64,000 nucleotides of DNA, from the NCBI RefSeq assembly GCF_038023995.1, contig NZ_CP150660.1, positions 3,098,501 to 3,162,500 on the forward strand, in the 5' to 3' direction. Of the stretch, positions 53,303-63,493 are shown piece after piece. The notes below the pieces were generated by a model, which was given only the letters and a program-made list of their open reading frames with translations, was not told where the DNA came from and did no database searches. The stretch's first letter is position 1; the number at the start of each line of letters is the position of its first letter. This DNA is from Polaribacter atrinae. Its GTDB lineage: Bacteria; Bacteroidota; Bacteroidia; Flavobacteriales; Flavobacteriaceae. The position numbers and the translations under genes are program-made.

Positions 53303-54274
53303 ATGTATAGATTCTTTTTTTATAGTATTTTAAGTATAGTTCTTCTACTGTTTGTTGGCTGTGGGGTGTCTAATATGAAAGCAAAAGAAGGGTTTGTAAC
53401 ATTTTTAAAAGAACATCATTATAATAAATATGAAATTATAACTTTTAAAAGAAACTTTAATACTGCAAATATGAACCCTAATTTATATTGGGTAGAATTA
53501 GCGCTTAAAGAGAATTCTAATATTATTATAAACTTTGAATGGAATGCAAAAGACAAAGCACTTTATGTTCCTTTTCATGACACTAAAGATAGAAGTATTG
53601 AAACATTAACAAATTATCAGAAACAAGAAATTCTACTTAGAGAAGAACTGTATGAAGTGTTAGATAATGATGTTTTAAGTATGGATGTAAATGTGTTTAA
53701 TCATGCAATTAGCATTAGTTTAGATTCTGAGCCTACATTTAAGAAGTTTCAATATTTTTCAGATAAGATTTGTAGCGTTTTAGATAAATATCCAGATACC
53801 TGGACAAGGGAAGCACATGTAGATTTTAAAGTTAAAAGAGAAAGAAAAGGTTTTTACGAATTGATTGTAAAACCCAGTACGTTTAATGATAGCAACGGAT
53901 CTTACAGATATAAACAACATGCTATAGTTGCAAATAACTATGGATCTGTAAAGGCAGAAAACATAGGTCATTTTATTAGTAAAGAATTTACGAAACCAAA
54001 TTCTCCTGTGTACCTAAAGAATATTTGGGTCAATCAAAAAGATTTAAATTCATTTTATATCGCTTTTGAAAAACATGAACCACAAGAAAAAATCGAAGGA
54101 GATCGATATTTAACAAAAGGGGTAGGTATGTATTTGGTTAAAATGAATTACCCAAATCTAGAAAGGAAAACCTTAACCTATTACGATTACAAAACAATAT
54201 CTAGAGACGGTATTTTTCTTTATTTAATAGATCAATTACCAAAAGACTATCAATATCTCTTAGAAGATTCATAA
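53303..54274 (+). CDS. Lipoprotein of unknown function
   Basis: 323 residues from the ATG at 53303 (MYRFFFYSILSIVLLLFVGC). A GTG at 53279 is in frame but puts charged residues before the signal. Lipobox LFVGC with Cys at 20. The mature part is alpha/beta without recognised motifs. Second gene of the operon, 14 bases before the next. Confidence 0.8.
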   Translation: MYRFFFYSILSIVLLLFVGCGVSNMKAKEGFVTFLKEHHYNKYEIITFKRNFNTANMNPNLYWVELALKENSNIIINFEWNAKDKALYVPFHDTKDRSIETLTNYQKQEILLREELYEVLDNDVLSMDVNVFNHAISISLDSEPTFKKFQYFSDKICSVLDKYPDTWTREAHVDFKVKRERKGFYELIVKPSTFNDSNGSYRYKQHAIVANNYGSVKAENIGHFISKEFTKPNSPVYLKNIWVNQKDLNSFYIAFEKHEPQEKIEGDRYLTKGVGMYLVKMNYPNLERKTLTYYDYKTISRDGIFLYLIDQLPKDYQYLLEDS

Positions 54275-54288
54275 CACAATTTTTTATC

Positions 54289-54945
54289 ATGAAAAACACA
54301 CATTATTATAAAGCGTTTGTAGCCCAAACGCCAGAGGAAATCTTACGTTCTGTTTTTAAAAAGGAAGAAGCTGTTTTAATCGCTATTTCATTAAATAATG
54401 GAAGTTATATAGAAGGAATAATTTTAGATCTAACGGAAGATAGTAGCCACAATAAATCGGTTTGTATGCTTTCTCAGAATGAAGATGTACTCTTTTTTAA
54501 TACGCACAATATTGTGCTTATTACGGTTAAACAACCAAAAAAAATGGTTGTAGAATTGTCTAAAGGGGCAATTAGCAGGCCATTATCATCAGAAAATGAA
54601 AACTTAACGGTCTTGCAATTGAAACGCTGGTTAAATAATGAAAAAAGCTTGTTAGGAAGTGAAATAAAAGAATTTAATATAGACGATGTTTCGCTAGGAG
54701 AATTAAATAATCGATTAAACATTCAAGATGTTTTTACAGCATTAAAAAGTGTAGTTGATGAAATTACAAAAGATGCCTTAGGCAAAGAGGCTTGGCAAGG
54801 TATAGATACTATTGTTTTACAACAAGAAGACAAATTACAGCTTAATTGCCAAGTAAAAACACTAACAATAGCAATACCTATTGATAAAGCGTTACCAGAA
54901 AACTTATCTAATATTTTAGAAGAAAAATTACTTCAAATATTATAA
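54289..54945 (+). CDS. Uncharacterised cytoplasmic protein, possible Sm-like N-terminal fold
   Basis: 218 residues without signal. Residues 15-80 (EAVLIAISLNNGSYIEGIILDLTED ... VLFFNTHNIVLITVKQP) show the strand order and NG turn of an Sm/LSm-type barrel, which is only a visual impression. The rest is helical with WQGIDTIVLQQEDK near the end. No named family. It is 14 bases after the lipoprotein gene and 45 before the next. Confidence 0.75.
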   Translation: MKNTHYYKAFVAQTPEEILRSVFKKEEAVLIAISLNNGSYIEGIILDLTEDSSHNKSVCMLSQNEDVLFFNTHNIVLITVKQPKKMVVELSKGAISRPLSSENENLTVLQLKRWLNNEKSLLGSEIKEFNIDDVSLGELNNRLNIQDVFTALKSVVDEITKDALGKEAWQGIDTIVLQQEDKLQLNCQVKTLTIAIPIDKALPENLSNILEEKLLQIL

Positions 54946-54990
54946 AAATAAATAAAAAATCATTTTAATGAATTTAATAAAATAAAAATT

Positions 54991-56148
54991 ATGGGACTTA
55001 AAGAAAAAAGAATTATCCAAGCATTTCAAAAAGAATTATTTCCAGCATTAGAAACAGAAATTAATAAAGCAGCAGGTTTTGCAGTTCCTTTAGAGATTTC
55101 TTGGAATACTTTAATGGAAGATCGTTTTTCTCATTTATATAATGATACGTTTCCTAAAATATATTTTTTACCATTAATAGAAGCTTTTAAAGCTATTTGT
55201 GTAGATGATATGGGCGTAGAGCTTTTACAAGCAGGTTTAAAAAACGTGGTGATTATTAATGAAAACGAAGAACATAATTTAGATCGTGCAATTACTTTTG
55301 AAGAAGGTGTTCTAAAAATTAATCACAGTCCTGTTGTAAATGCCGATGCTGTAGATCGTAAAACAGCTCGCATCATTTCTTTATTAGAAGAAAAATTAGA
55401 AGAGTTTGCAGAAGGAACTCCGGAAGCAGCAACTACGCAAACAGAAAGCACACAAGAAAAATCAGAAGAAACGAATAAAGTAACTATTCAAGAATTATAT
55501 AATCAATCTGTTGTACTTTCTTTAGAAAAACAAGAGATTTTTGGTGAAATGGTAGAAGGCTTAGGCTGGAGCTGTGATATGTTAGAAGGAAAATTGACCT
55601 ACGGAGACGATAAGGTTTTTGATATTCAGGTTTTAGGAACTTATTCAGAAAATGAAAAAAGTTGGTTATGGTCTTGGGCGAATACACAAAGTGGCATTCC
55701 AGAAAAGTTTTTACAAACAGCTTTAACAATAAAAGCAATAGGAGAAGCGTATCAAATTGAAGATATCATAACACCTAAAAAAGAATTCAGTTCAGACCCG
55801 GGAGCTTATTTTGCAACATTTGCATCTGTATTGGCAGAAGACAGTTGTTTTGTTCCTTTAGTTTTTAAAGGCTTAACGGTTTATGTTACGGTATCATCTA
55901 CAGAAGCAGATAGTAAAGCAAGAACAGTACCTGCATTAATTTGTTCTCACTTTACAAATGCTGCAGCAAACTATCAATTTCCTCATAAATACAGTTTGTA
56001 TTTTTATTTAAAAGGAAAAGGATATGAAGTAGAATTACCAGGAAACAACATTGTTGCTAAAAAAGGAGATGATCAAATTTTAGGAATTTTCGACTTAAAA
56101 GGTCGATTAATGAAAATTTCTAATTCAAAATTAACAGTTCAAGCCTAA
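54991..56148 (+). CDS. Two-domain protein: operon-specific domain plus DUF6882-like domain
   Basis: 385 residues. Residues 1-135 are paralogous to the 52850 protein, followed by an acidic, threonine-rich linker (about 140-160) and a C-terminal domain of about 220 residues. The latter has SWLWSWANTQSGIPE and a pattern like DUF6882 proteins. No signal or membrane segment. It ends six bases before the M48 gene. The repeat of one domain in two genes of the same operon suggests homo- or hetero-oligomers (inference). Confidence 0.75.
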   Translation: MGLKEKRIIQAFQKELFPALETEINKAAGFAVPLEISWNTLMEDRFSHLYNDTFPKIYFLPLIEAFKAICVDDMGVELLQAGLKNVVIINENEEHNLDRAITFEEGVLKINHSPVVNADAVDRKTARIISLLEEKLEEFAEGTPEAATTQTESTQEKSEETNKVTIQELYNQSVVLSLEKQEIFGEMVEGLGWSCDMLEGKLTYGDDKVFDIQVLGTYSENEKSWLWSWANTQSGIPEKFLQTALTIKAIGEAYQIEDIITPKKEFSSDPGAYFATFASVLAEDSCFVPLVFKGLTVYVTVSSTEADSKARTVPALICSHFTNAAANYQFPHKYSLYFYLKGKGYEVELPGNNIVAKKGDDQILGIFDLKGRLMKISNSKLTVQA

Positions 56149-56154
56149 AATAGA

Positions 56155-57645
56155 ATGTCATATATATCAGAAACACTTTCAGAATTAGAAAAAGAACATC
56201 AAGCAGCTTTAAATACAGCGCAAGAAAAGATGTTAACCGATTTAAATGATGCGCAAGCATCAGGTAATTTCGATAAAATACAAGAAGCTAGTATTGTTTT
56301 TCAAAACATTACAACAGAATTAGCAGAAGAATACACCAAACGTATCGAAGAAATAAATGCTTTAAATCATAAAGAAATATTAGAAACAGTACCCGGAATT
56401 TATACGAATAATAGAGCCGACATCGATTTAAATTTATTGGTTTATGATGGTGATAGAGATTATGTGATCGCTTTTCAGAAAGACGAACTGATACAAAAGA
56501 CATTAGAAAAGGTAAATAAAAATAGTGGTAAATTTAAATCTAGAAAACATTTATTAAAATCTAGTTTAAGGCTTACAAAAACCTTAGCTCCTATGCTTCA
56601 TGAAATAGGAGAGCATTGTAAAAACACTTTAAAGCTAAAAGCTGATATTGAATTTTTTGTATACCAAGGAGATACTTTTAATGCTTCTTGTTATCCGCCA
56701 GATGAAAATAAGTTATACATTATTTTATCATCAGGAATCTTAGAGCGTTTTTCTAAAGAAGAGTTAACTTTTGTTGTTGGTCATGAAATAGGACATGTAC
56801 TTTTTGAGCATTTTGATTATCCGGTAAGACAAATATTAGATACAGGAGAAAATGATTTAGCTCCAATTCATGCTATGAAATTATATGCTTGGAATAGAAA
56901 TGCAGAAATTAGTGCAGATAGAGCAGGTTTATTATGTTGTCAAGACTTTGAAGCCGTTGGGCGCACTTTCTTTAAATTATCATCTGGTGTAACAACAGAT
57001 TCTTTAGACTTTCAATTAAATGCTTATATAGAACAATTTGTAGATTTAGAAGAGGTTTTAAATGATTCTAATTTAGATCCTTCAGATTGGTATAGTAGCC
57101 ATCCTTTTAGTCCTTTAAGAATTAAAGCTTTAGAGCTTTTTAATAAAAGTGAAACGTATGCAGCCTTTAACACGTCTATTTCTGGAGAAATTACAGAAGA
57201 AGCTATGGAGGTTGAAATTAAGCGCATTATGTCTCTAATGGAACCTGAAAATTTAGAGGAAGAAGGAGAACATTCCGAGAAAATACAACGTTTAATGTTT
57301 TTAGGAGGATATTTAATATCTAATGCCGATGGTGTTGTAGATGATTCAGAAATACAAGCATTAAGTAGTATTGTGGCTCCTAAAATTTTTGCCAATTGTA
57401 TGATGACCATTAAAGGTCTTACAGAAGATGAAATGATTAGCGAAGTACAACAATTGACCAAAGATTTAGATGTTGTGCTGTCTGTGATGCAAAAGCTAAA
57501 TATATTAAGAGATTTATCTATTATATCTTATGCTGATGGAGAAATAGATGATAGCGAAGTAAATGTTTTGTACAATCTAGCAAGGCTTTTGTATATCAAT
57601 ACAGATTTTATAGATCGTGTTATTGGTGATGCACAAGGAGTCTAA
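56155..57645 (+). CDS. M48-type metallopeptidase with C-terminal TerB-like domain
   Basis: 496 residues and no membrane segment, in contrast to HtpX-type M48 members. N-terminal coiled coil (1-95), protease domain with zinc motif VVGHEIGHVLFEH (HExxH at about 209-213) and third ligand Glu in NAEISADRAGLLC (about 253), then from about residue 375 a helical TerB-like region with two acidic metal-type loops, ISNADGVVDDSE and SYADGEIDDSE. TerB domains occur in tellurite-resistance and stress or phage-defence contexts. A cytoplasmic protease of this build at the end of an operon of unknown proteins may process one of them (inference). Confidence 0.82.
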   Translation: MSYISETLSELEKEHQAALNTAQEKMLTDLNDAQASGNFDKIQEASIVFQNITTELAEEYTKRIEEINALNHKEILETVPGIYTNNRADIDLNLLVYDGDRDYVIAFQKDELIQKTLEKVNKNSGKFKSRKHLLKSSLRLTKTLAPMLHEIGEHCKNTLKLKADIEFFVYQGDTFNASCYPPDENKLYIILSSGILERFSKEELTFVVGHEIGHVLFEHFDYPVRQILDTGENDLAPIHAMKLYAWNRNAEISADRAGLLCCQDFEAVGRTFFKLSSGVTTDSLDFQLNAYIEQFVDLEEVLNDSNLDPSDWYSSHPFSPLRIKALELFNKSETYAAFNTSISGEITEEAMEVEIKRIMSLMEPENLEEEGEHSEKIQRLMFLGGYLISNADGVVDDSEIQALSSIVAPKIFANCMMTIKGLTEDEMISEVQQLTKDLDVVLSVMQKLNILRDLSIISYADGEIDDSEVNVLYNLARLLYINTDFIDRVIGDAQGV

Positions 57646-57702
57646 TAAAAAGTTTATTAGTACTGTTTAAGAGTTGGGGGACTCTTTATGCAGTTAATTA
57701 GA

Positions 57703-57735
57703 AGGGTAGCAATTTTATATTGCTACCTTTTTTTA
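57703..57735 (+). terminator. Terminator of the five-gene operon
   Basis: Arms AGGGTAGCAA / TTGCTACCTT with loop TTTATA and seven T, 58 bases after the M48 stop. Confidence 0.88.
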
Positions 57736-57818
57736 ATATCCTAAGGTTTATAGTTTTGGTAATTCTTTTAATTAATCAGGTTTTATTGATGTTTTTAGTT
57801 TGTTTTATAAAAGTTGTG

Positions 57819-57840
57819 TATTCTGTTTTAGAACAGAATA
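57819..57840. promoter_or_regulatory. Isolated perfect palindrome
   Basis: Arms TATTCTGTT and AACAGAATA of 9 bp around TTAG, in the 313-base gap 57646-57958 that otherwise holds two terminators. Both flanking genes end here, so a promoter operator is not expected; it may be part of a lost gene or a hairpin. Confidence 0.4.
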
Positions 57841-57892
57841 CTGAAAGCAGTAAAAAGAAACAATGGCGAAGTTTAAGAAGTTTATAAAAGTT

Positions 57893-57919
57893 AAAATCCG
57901 CTCATTATGAACGGATTTT
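57893..57919 (-). terminator. Terminator of the plug-domain gene
   Basis: Arms AAAATCCG / CGGATTTT with an 11-base loop holding an inner TCAT/ATGA pairing, 40 bases after the minus-strand stop. Confidence 0.75.
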
Positions 57920-57958
57920 GTAACTATTTTAAGTATAAAATATTTCTAGTAAACCTTT

Positions 57959-58573
57959 TTATTTAGTTGTAACAATTATAACACCGTTAGCACCTCTTAC
58001 ACCATATCTAGTTGTTTCTGGTCCTTTTAAAACCGTTACAGATTTAATATCTAAAGGCCTAATATTACCAAAAATTTCTTTTGATACAGTTGTTTCATTT
58101 AATATAAATAAAGGAGTCATATCTCCATTTATAGAATTGTATCCTCTAATTGTTATATCCTCGTCAGATACATGAACTCCAGCTATTTGTCCTCTTAAAT
58201 AATCATAAATAGAATTAAATTGACCTGAGTCTGATTTTTTTTGTGTCTTAGTATTTTGAGATACGTGTAGGTCATTTCCTTTTTCAATTTTTATAATGAT
58301 GTTTTCTTTTCCGTTGTATGCTATTTTTTTAATACCAATTTTTGGATGAAAAGCACTAATTTCTTTTGGTGCAGATTTTAGTTTTGTCTTAAAAACCCCA
58401 CTAGAGTTTGTCCATACATTTTGTTTTACATCATCTAAAAGGATAATAGCCCCAGAAACAGGTTTGTTATTAACATCTTTAACTCTAATTGTAATGTTTT
58501 TGTTCTGAGAATTCATCCCAAGGCTAAAGAATAAGGAAGTTAATAGAATAATAAAATGTCTTTTTGTTACCAT
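57959..58573 (-). CDS. Plug-only TonB-dependent receptor-like protein
   Basis: 204 residues. Signal peptide to about 22, a carboxypeptidase-regulatory-like domain (ITIRVKDVNNKPVSGAIILLDD), a linker, then a TonB plug domain (YDYLRGQIAGVHVSDEDITIRG ... VLKGPETTRYGVRGANGVIIVTTK) and a stop directly where the 22-strand barrel would follow. It may be a natural plug-only protein or the remains of a SusC-like receptor; no barrel remnant is seen downstream. It lies 35 bases downstream of icmF on the same strand. Confidence 0.82.
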   Translation of the reverse strand: MVTKRHFIILLTSLFFSLGMNSQNKNITIRVKDVNNKPVSGAIILLDDVKQNVWTNSSGVFKTKLKSAPKEISAFHPKIGIKKIAYNGKENIIIKIEKGNDLHVSQNTKTQKKSDSGQFNSIYDYLRGQIAGVHVSDEDITIRGYNSINGDMTPLFILNETTVSKEIFGNIRPLDIKSVTVLKGPETTRYGVRGANGVIIVTTK

Positions 58574-58608
58574 AATTTTTTATATTTAATGCTAAATATA
58601 ACTTTTTA

Positions 58609-61600
58609 TTACATATTTCTACGATATTGTCCACCAACTTTGAATAATGCTTCAGTAATTTGTCCTAGAGAACACACCTTAGTGGCTTCCATTAATTTAT
58701 CAAATAGGTTCTCATTTTTAATTGCCGCTTCCTGTAAAATTGCAATTTGTTCTTTTACTTTCTTCGGATTCGCTTTGTTTAGCAATTCTTTTGTCTGAAT
58801 TTGATATTGTTTTTCTTCTTCCGTTGCACGGATAATTTCTGCAGGTTGTACAGTTGGTGAACCTTTAGAACTTAAAAAAGTATTTACCCCAATAATTGGG
58901 AATTCTCCATTGTGTTTTAACGTTTCATAATACAAACTTTCTTCTTGTATTTTAGAACGTTGATACATGGTTTCCATGGCTCCTAAAACGCCTCCACGTT
59001 CTGTAATTCTATCAAATTCTTCTAAAACGGCAGCTTCCACCAAATCGGTTAATTCTTCAATAATAAAGGCACCTTGAATTGGGTTTTCATTCTTAGTTAA
59101 ACCTAATTCTTTATTGATGATTAACTGTATTGCCATCGCTCTTCTTACAGATTCTTCCGTTGGCGTTGTAATGGCCTCGTCATAGGCATTGGTGTGTAAA
59201 GAATTACAGTTATCGTTAATTGCGTACAAAGCTTGCAGTGTAGTTCTTATATCATTAAAATCGATTTCTTGTGCGTGTAAAGAGCGTCCAGAAGTCTGAA
59301 TATGATATTTTAACATTTGTGCTCTTGGGTTTGCACCGTATTTATTTTTCATGGCTTTTGCCCAAATTTTACGAGCAACTCTACCAATTACAGAATATTC
59401 TGGATCAATTCCGTTAGAGAAAAAGAAAGATAAGTTTGGTCCGAATTTATTAATATCCATTCCACGACTTAAATAATATTCTACATAGGTAAATCCGTTA
59501 GACAACGTTAACGCCAATTGTGTTATTGGGTTTGCGCCTGCTTCTGCAATATGATAGCCAGAAATAGAAACAGAATAAAAGTTTCTAACTTGTTTTTCGA
59601 TAAAATACTCTTGTACATCACCCATTAAACGCAGCGCAAATTCCGTAGAAAAGATACAGGTATTTTGTGCCTGATCTTCTTTTAAAATATCTGCTTGTAC
59701 GGTTCCTCTAACTTGCGCTAAAGTGTCTTTTTTTATTTGTTGATAAACATCCGAAGGTAAAATTAAATCTCCCGTTAATCCCAATAATAGTAGTCCTAAA
59801 CCATTATTTCCTTCGGGTAAATCTCCTTGATAAACAGGTCTTTCTAACCCTTTGTTGTCATAGATTTCTTTAAACTTTGCTTCAACTTGTTTTTCTAATT
59901 TGTTTTGGATGATATATTTCTCACAATTCTGATCAATAGCTGCATTCATAAAAAAGCCTAACAACATAGGTGCTGGTCCATTTATGGTCATAGAAACAGA
60001 GGTCATTGCGTGACTTAAATCGAAACCTGAATATAATTTCTTGGCATCATCTAAACAACAAATTGAAACTCCTGCGTTTCCTATTTTTCCGTAAATATCA
60101 GGTCTTCTTCCAGGGTCATTTCCATATAAAGTAACAGAATCAAACGCTGTAGAAAGACGTTTTGCGTCCATTCCTAAACTCACATAATGAAACCTTCTAT
60201 TGGTTCTTTCTGGTCCTCCTTCACCAGCAAACATTCTTGTTGGGTCTTCTCCGGTTCTTTTAAAAGGATACAATCCTGCTGTATAAGGAAATTCTCCCGG
60301 AACATTTTCTTGTAAATTCCAACGTAATAAATCTCCCCAAGCTTTATATTTTGGTAAAGCAACTTTAGGAATCTGTGAATGAGATAACGATTCACTGTGT
60401 GTTGCTATCTTTATTTCTTTATCACGCACTTTAAACGTGTAGATTGGGTCTTTATATTTCTGAACCTTTTCTTGCCAATTTAAAATCACTTCCCAGTTAT
60501 AAGGGTTTAGATTTAATTTTACTTTGTCAAATTGAGCCAATAATAATTTTAAAAACTCTTTGTCATCTCGAGCGCAGTCGAGAGACAGAATTTCATCAGA
60601 ATTTAATCCAGATTTAATAATTAGAGACTGCTTCGTACCTCGCAATGACGTGTCGTTTTCTATAATAGAAAGAATCGTTTGATAAATTCCATATAATTTT
60701 TGAGCAACCACAACTTGGTCATCTACTTTTTTATCATACGCTCTATTGCTTTCTGCAATTTCAGATAAATAACGAACTCTTGCAGGCGGAATTACAAAGA
60801 TTTTTTCAGACATTTCTTTGGTGATTTCCATTTTAGATTTTAAATCTACTCCGGTTTTCTCTACCAACTTGTCCATAATACTTTTGTACAAAGTATTCAT
60901 TCCTGGATCGTTAAATTGAGAAGCAATCGTACCATAAACAGGTAAATCATCTTGATGAATATGCCACAAATTATTGTTGCGCATGTATTGTTTTTTTACA
61001 TCTCTAACAGCATCTAAAGCACCACGTTTATCAAACTTATTAATGGCAACCAAATCTGCATAATCTAGCATATCAATCTTTTCCAACTGTGTTGCAGCAC
61101 CAAATTCTGGTGTCATCACGTATAAAGAAGTATCAGAATGTTCTATAATTTCGGTGTCTGATTGTCCGATTCCAGAAGTTTCTAAAATGATTAAATCAAA
61201 CTCAGCTGCTTTTAAAACATCAATAGCTTCGTTTACATTTTTAGACAAAGCCAAATTAGATTGCCTTGTAGCTAATGATCGCATATATACACGAGAATTA
61301 TTTATAGCATTCATTCTAATCCTGTCTCCTAAAAGTGCACCACCTGTTTTTCTTTTTGATGGGTCTACGGAAATTAATCCGATTTTTTTTTCGGGGAAAT
61401 CAATTAAAAAACGACGTACCAATTCATCTACTAAAGAAGATTTTCCTGCACCACCAGTTCCTGTAATTCCTAAAACAGGAGCGGTTCCTTTTAATTTATC
61501 TAAAGGAGAAAAAATCTTTGTAAAATCTGTATGATTATTTTCTGCTAACGAAATTAACCTAGCAATTGTATTAACATCTTTATTCTTTAAATTTTCTAAA

Positions 61601-62130
61601 ACTTTTTCATGTTCTAATTCCAATAACCAAGAACCATCTTCATTGCAAACTTTAAGAGTATGGGGTTCCTTTTCTTTAGTATCTGTTAAGGATGGATTTT
61701 CTGCTTTTTGAACTAAATCATTTATCATTCCTTGTAAACCAAGTTCCCTACCATCATCTGGAGAATAAATTTTTGTAATTCCATAATCCATTAATTCCTT
61801 TATCTCTTTAGGAAGGATTACACCGCCACCACCACCAAAAATTTTGATATGTCCAGCTCCTTTTTCTTTCAATAAATCTAACATGAATTTAAAATACTCA
61901 TTATGTCCTCCTTGATAAGAAGTTATTGCAATGGCATTTACATCTTCTTGTATGGCACAATTTACTACCTCTTCCACAGATCTATCATGACCTAAATGAA
62001 TAACTTCAACGCCTGTAGATTGAATAATTCTACGCATTATATTTATAGAAGCATCATGCCCATCAAAAAGTGCAGCAGCTGTAACAATACGTACTTTGTG
62101 TTTTGGTTTATAAGGTGTAGTTTGTTTCAT
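58609..62130 (-). CDS. icmF: Fused isobutyryl-CoA mutase (IcmF type)
   Basis: 1173 residues. Order: B12-binding domain ([23 protein letters not shown] with the cobalt-ligand His), MeaB-like G-protein chaperone domain ([18 protein letters not shown]-loop; [13 protein letters not shown]), then the mutase TIM barrel ([33 protein letters not shown]). It rearranges isobutyryl-CoA to butyryl-CoA and related acyl-CoAs. Between the G domain and the barrel at about residues 493-523 lies a foreign peptide (SLRGTKQS ... LDCARDDK) encoded by two dispersed repeats in frame, absent from the family pattern. The gene stays open, so the insertion is probably tolerated in a linker. Confidence 0.92.
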   Translation of the reverse strand: MKQTTPYKPKHKVRIVTAAALFDGHDASINIMRRIIQSTGVEVIHLGHDRSVEEVVNCAIQEDVNAIAITSYQGGHNEYFKFMLDLLKEKGAGHIKIFGGGGGVILPKEIKELMDYGITKIYSPDDGRELGLQGMINDLVQKAENPSLTDTKEKEPHTLKVCNEDGSWLLELEHEKVLENLKNKDVNTIARLISLAENNHTDFTKIFSPLDKLKGTAPVLGITGTGGAGKSSLVDELVRRFLIDFPEKKIGLISVDPSKRKTGGALLGDRIRMNAINNSRVYMRSLATRQSNLALSKNVNEAIDVLKAAEFDLIILETSGIGQSDTEIIEHSDTSLYVMTPEFGAATQLEKIDMLDYADLVAINKFDKRGALDAVRDVKKQYMRNNNLWHIHQDDLPVYGTIASQFNDPGMNTLYKSIMDKLVEKTGVDLKSKMEITKEMSEKIFVIPPARVRYLSEIAESNRAYDKKVDDQVVVAQKLYGIYQTILSIIENDTSLRGTKQSLIIKSGLNSDEILSLDCARDDKEFLKLLLAQFDKVKLNLNPYNWEVILNWQEKVQKYKDPIYTFKVRDKEIKIATHSESLSHSQIPKVALPKYKAWGDLLRWNLQENVPGEFPYTAGLYPFKRTGEDPTRMFAGEGGPERTNRRFHYVSLGMDAKRLSTAFDSVTLYGNDPGRRPDIYGKIGNAGVSICCLDDAKKLYSGFDLSHAMTSVSMTINGPAPMLLGFFMNAAIDQNCEKYIIQNKLEKQVEAKFKEIYDNKGLERPVYQGDLPEGNNGLGLLLLGLTGDLILPSDVYQQIKKDTLAQVRGTVQADILKEDQAQNTCIFSTEFALRLMGDVQEYFIEKQVRNFYSVSISGYHIAEAGANPITQLALTLSNGFTYVEYYLSRGMDINKFGPNLSFFFSNGIDPEYSVIGRVARKIWAKAMKNKYGANPRAQMLKYHIQTSGRSLHAQEIDFNDIRTTLQALYAINDNCNSLHTNAYDEAITTPTEESVRRAMAIQLIINKELGLTKNENPIQGAFIIEELTDLVEAAVLEEFDRITERGGVLGAMETMYQRSKIQEESLYYETLKHNGEFPIIGVNTFLSSKGSPTVQPAEIIRATEEEKQYQIQTKELLNKANPKKVKEQIAILQEAAIKNENLFDKLMEATKVCSLGQITEALFKVGGQYRRNM
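60561..60649. repeat. Dispersed repeats inserted in frame in icmF
   Basis: 60561-60587 carries one family-A arm (TCGAGCGCAGTCGAGA) bounded by TGTC and GACA as in the intergenic copies. 60624-60649 carries a different common repeat (GAGACTGCTTCGTACCTCGC, then AATGAC). Both are inside the icmF frame without disrupting it. About 36 bases lie between. Confidence 0.85.
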
Positions 62131-62201
62131 TCGTAAAATTTATATAAAATTAGTATTGCAATTTAGTGAATTATTAAAAAAATACGTATTTTTTTAATAA
62201 A

Positions 62202-62990
62202 TTATTGATTTTGTAGGGTTTTAGGGTTAATTCCATTTACATATTCTTCAATAACGTTGAGTTCCTTTGCATAAGAAAAACCTTCAAATCCGTTTATTTT
62301 TTCTAAACCAACTGTTGCGTTATAATATTTTAAATAGAGAGATGATAATGGTAAAAAAGTCCAATGCCATTTTTCTTCACTATAACCTGTTTTTCCATTT
62401 TTTTTAGAAGTATATGGTTGATAAAAACCAAATGTATGCGCGTTTTTTAACAACCAATTATATTCTTTTAGGCCTTTTCCTTTTTCGAAATAAGAATTCG
62501 TAAGACTGTTGATGTCAATATCTGTTCCCCAATGATGACGTGAAGTGGAAGGCATAGAACTAAATTCTAAAATCTTTTTTGCTCTTTCTAGAGGCGGAAA
62601 ATTTTTATATTTATCATTCCATTTGTAATTCCAAATACGTTTTTGGTGGTCAAAATTTCTAGTTCCAGATATTACTGTAAATGAAATGCCCTCTTTTAAA
62701 GCAGCAGCATTCATTTGTAAAAAGGCCTCTAAAACTTCTTTTCTTAGGTATATTTCTTTTGATGAGTTTTCTTCTGGTACTAATGTAAAATCTGAGTTTT
62801 TTGTATAATCAAATTTTCCTAAAACATAATTCGAGTTTAGGTACTTTGGAAATTGAACGATAGAATCTTTTTTCTTAGAAACTTCAACAGTTTGTATGGC
62901 TATTTTCTTGGGTTTTGGTTTACAGCCATTAAAACATCCGAAGAAAAAAAGAACAACAGTTAGTTTTATAAGTATTTTATAAATGCCCAA
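62202..62990 (-). CDS. M15 family D-Ala-D-Ala carboxypeptidase-like lipoprotein
   Basis: 262 residues from a TTG start at 62990, the only usable start before the signal: no ATG or GTG precedes the lipoprotein stretch LTVVLFFFGCFNGC. The M15 (VanY-like) zinc site is SRHHWGTDIDINSL, with EKWHWTFLPLS as second His motif. It trims peptidoglycan stem peptides in the periplasm. The start is inside the end of the upstream gene (25-base overlap), so translation may be coupled, which suits the weak TTG. Confidence 0.85.
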   Translation of the reverse strand: MGIYKILIKLTVVLFFFGCFNGCKPKPKKIAIQTVEVSKKKDSIVQFPKYLNSNYVLGKFDYTKNSDFTLVPEENSSKEIYLRKEVLEAFLQMNAAALKEGISFTVISGTRNFDHQKRIWNYKWNDKYKNFPPLERAKKILEFSSMPSTSRHHWGTDIDINSLTNSYFEKGKGLKEYNWLLKNAHTFGFYQPYTSKKNGKTGYSEEKWHWTFLPLSSLYLKYYNATVGLEKINGFEGFSYAKELNVIEEYVNGINPKTLQNQ

Positions 62991-63289
62991 AATTTTCGAT
63001 TTTTTATGTAGTTAAAATTATTTTCATTTTGATATGCTTCACGTTCAAAACTTATATTTTTATAAGCAAGATAACGGTTTTTGTGCCTTAAAAATTTTAA
63101 AATCCATTCCAAAATATAAAAAATGTAAAAGAATATAAGTAATAATTCTGCTTGTTGTTTTATATGTATTTTTTCATGATTGATTAGTGTTTTGTTTTCT
63201 TTTAATTTTTTGTTTTTTAAGAAAATAAAAGGAAATAAGGTGATGCCTACAAAACCATTCGGAACAATATGTTTAGAAATTAAAATCAT
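62966..63289 (-). CDS. Small membrane protein with HExxH motif
   Basis: 107 residues. One hydrophobic part near the N-terminus and one membrane segment at about 48-65. Between them is LINHEKIHIKQQAELL with the zinc-protease motif HEKIH (about residues 38-42) and later FEREAYQNE, which could give a third ligand Glu. It looks like a reduced membrane metallopeptidase; activity is not shown. Its end overlaps the M15 gene. Confidence 0.72.
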   Translation of the reverse strand: MILISKHIVPNGFVGITLFPFIFLKNKKLKENKTLINHEKIHIKQQAELLLIFFYIFYILEWILKFLRHKNRYLAYKNISFEREAYQNENNFNYIKNRKFWAFIKYL

Positions 63290-63493
63290 AGATAATAGTA
63301 GGCTAAAAGTTTAGTCTAAAATAAATAGATTTGTTTAGTATCACAAATTTAGTTTTTAAATGGCATAATTATTGCTCTTTGTTTTAAGTGTTAAAACGTT
63401 ATTAATCACTCTTTTTTAGAAAGATAGAATACTGTTTTAGCTTACTTTTTATAGTAGATTTGTTAACTGATTCAATAATTTAAAATAGATATC

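Noticed and set aside
57024..57461. 145-residue ORF antisense to the M48-TerB gene
   Set aside because: A mirror of a strong coding frame; serine-rich low-complexity text with no homology pattern.
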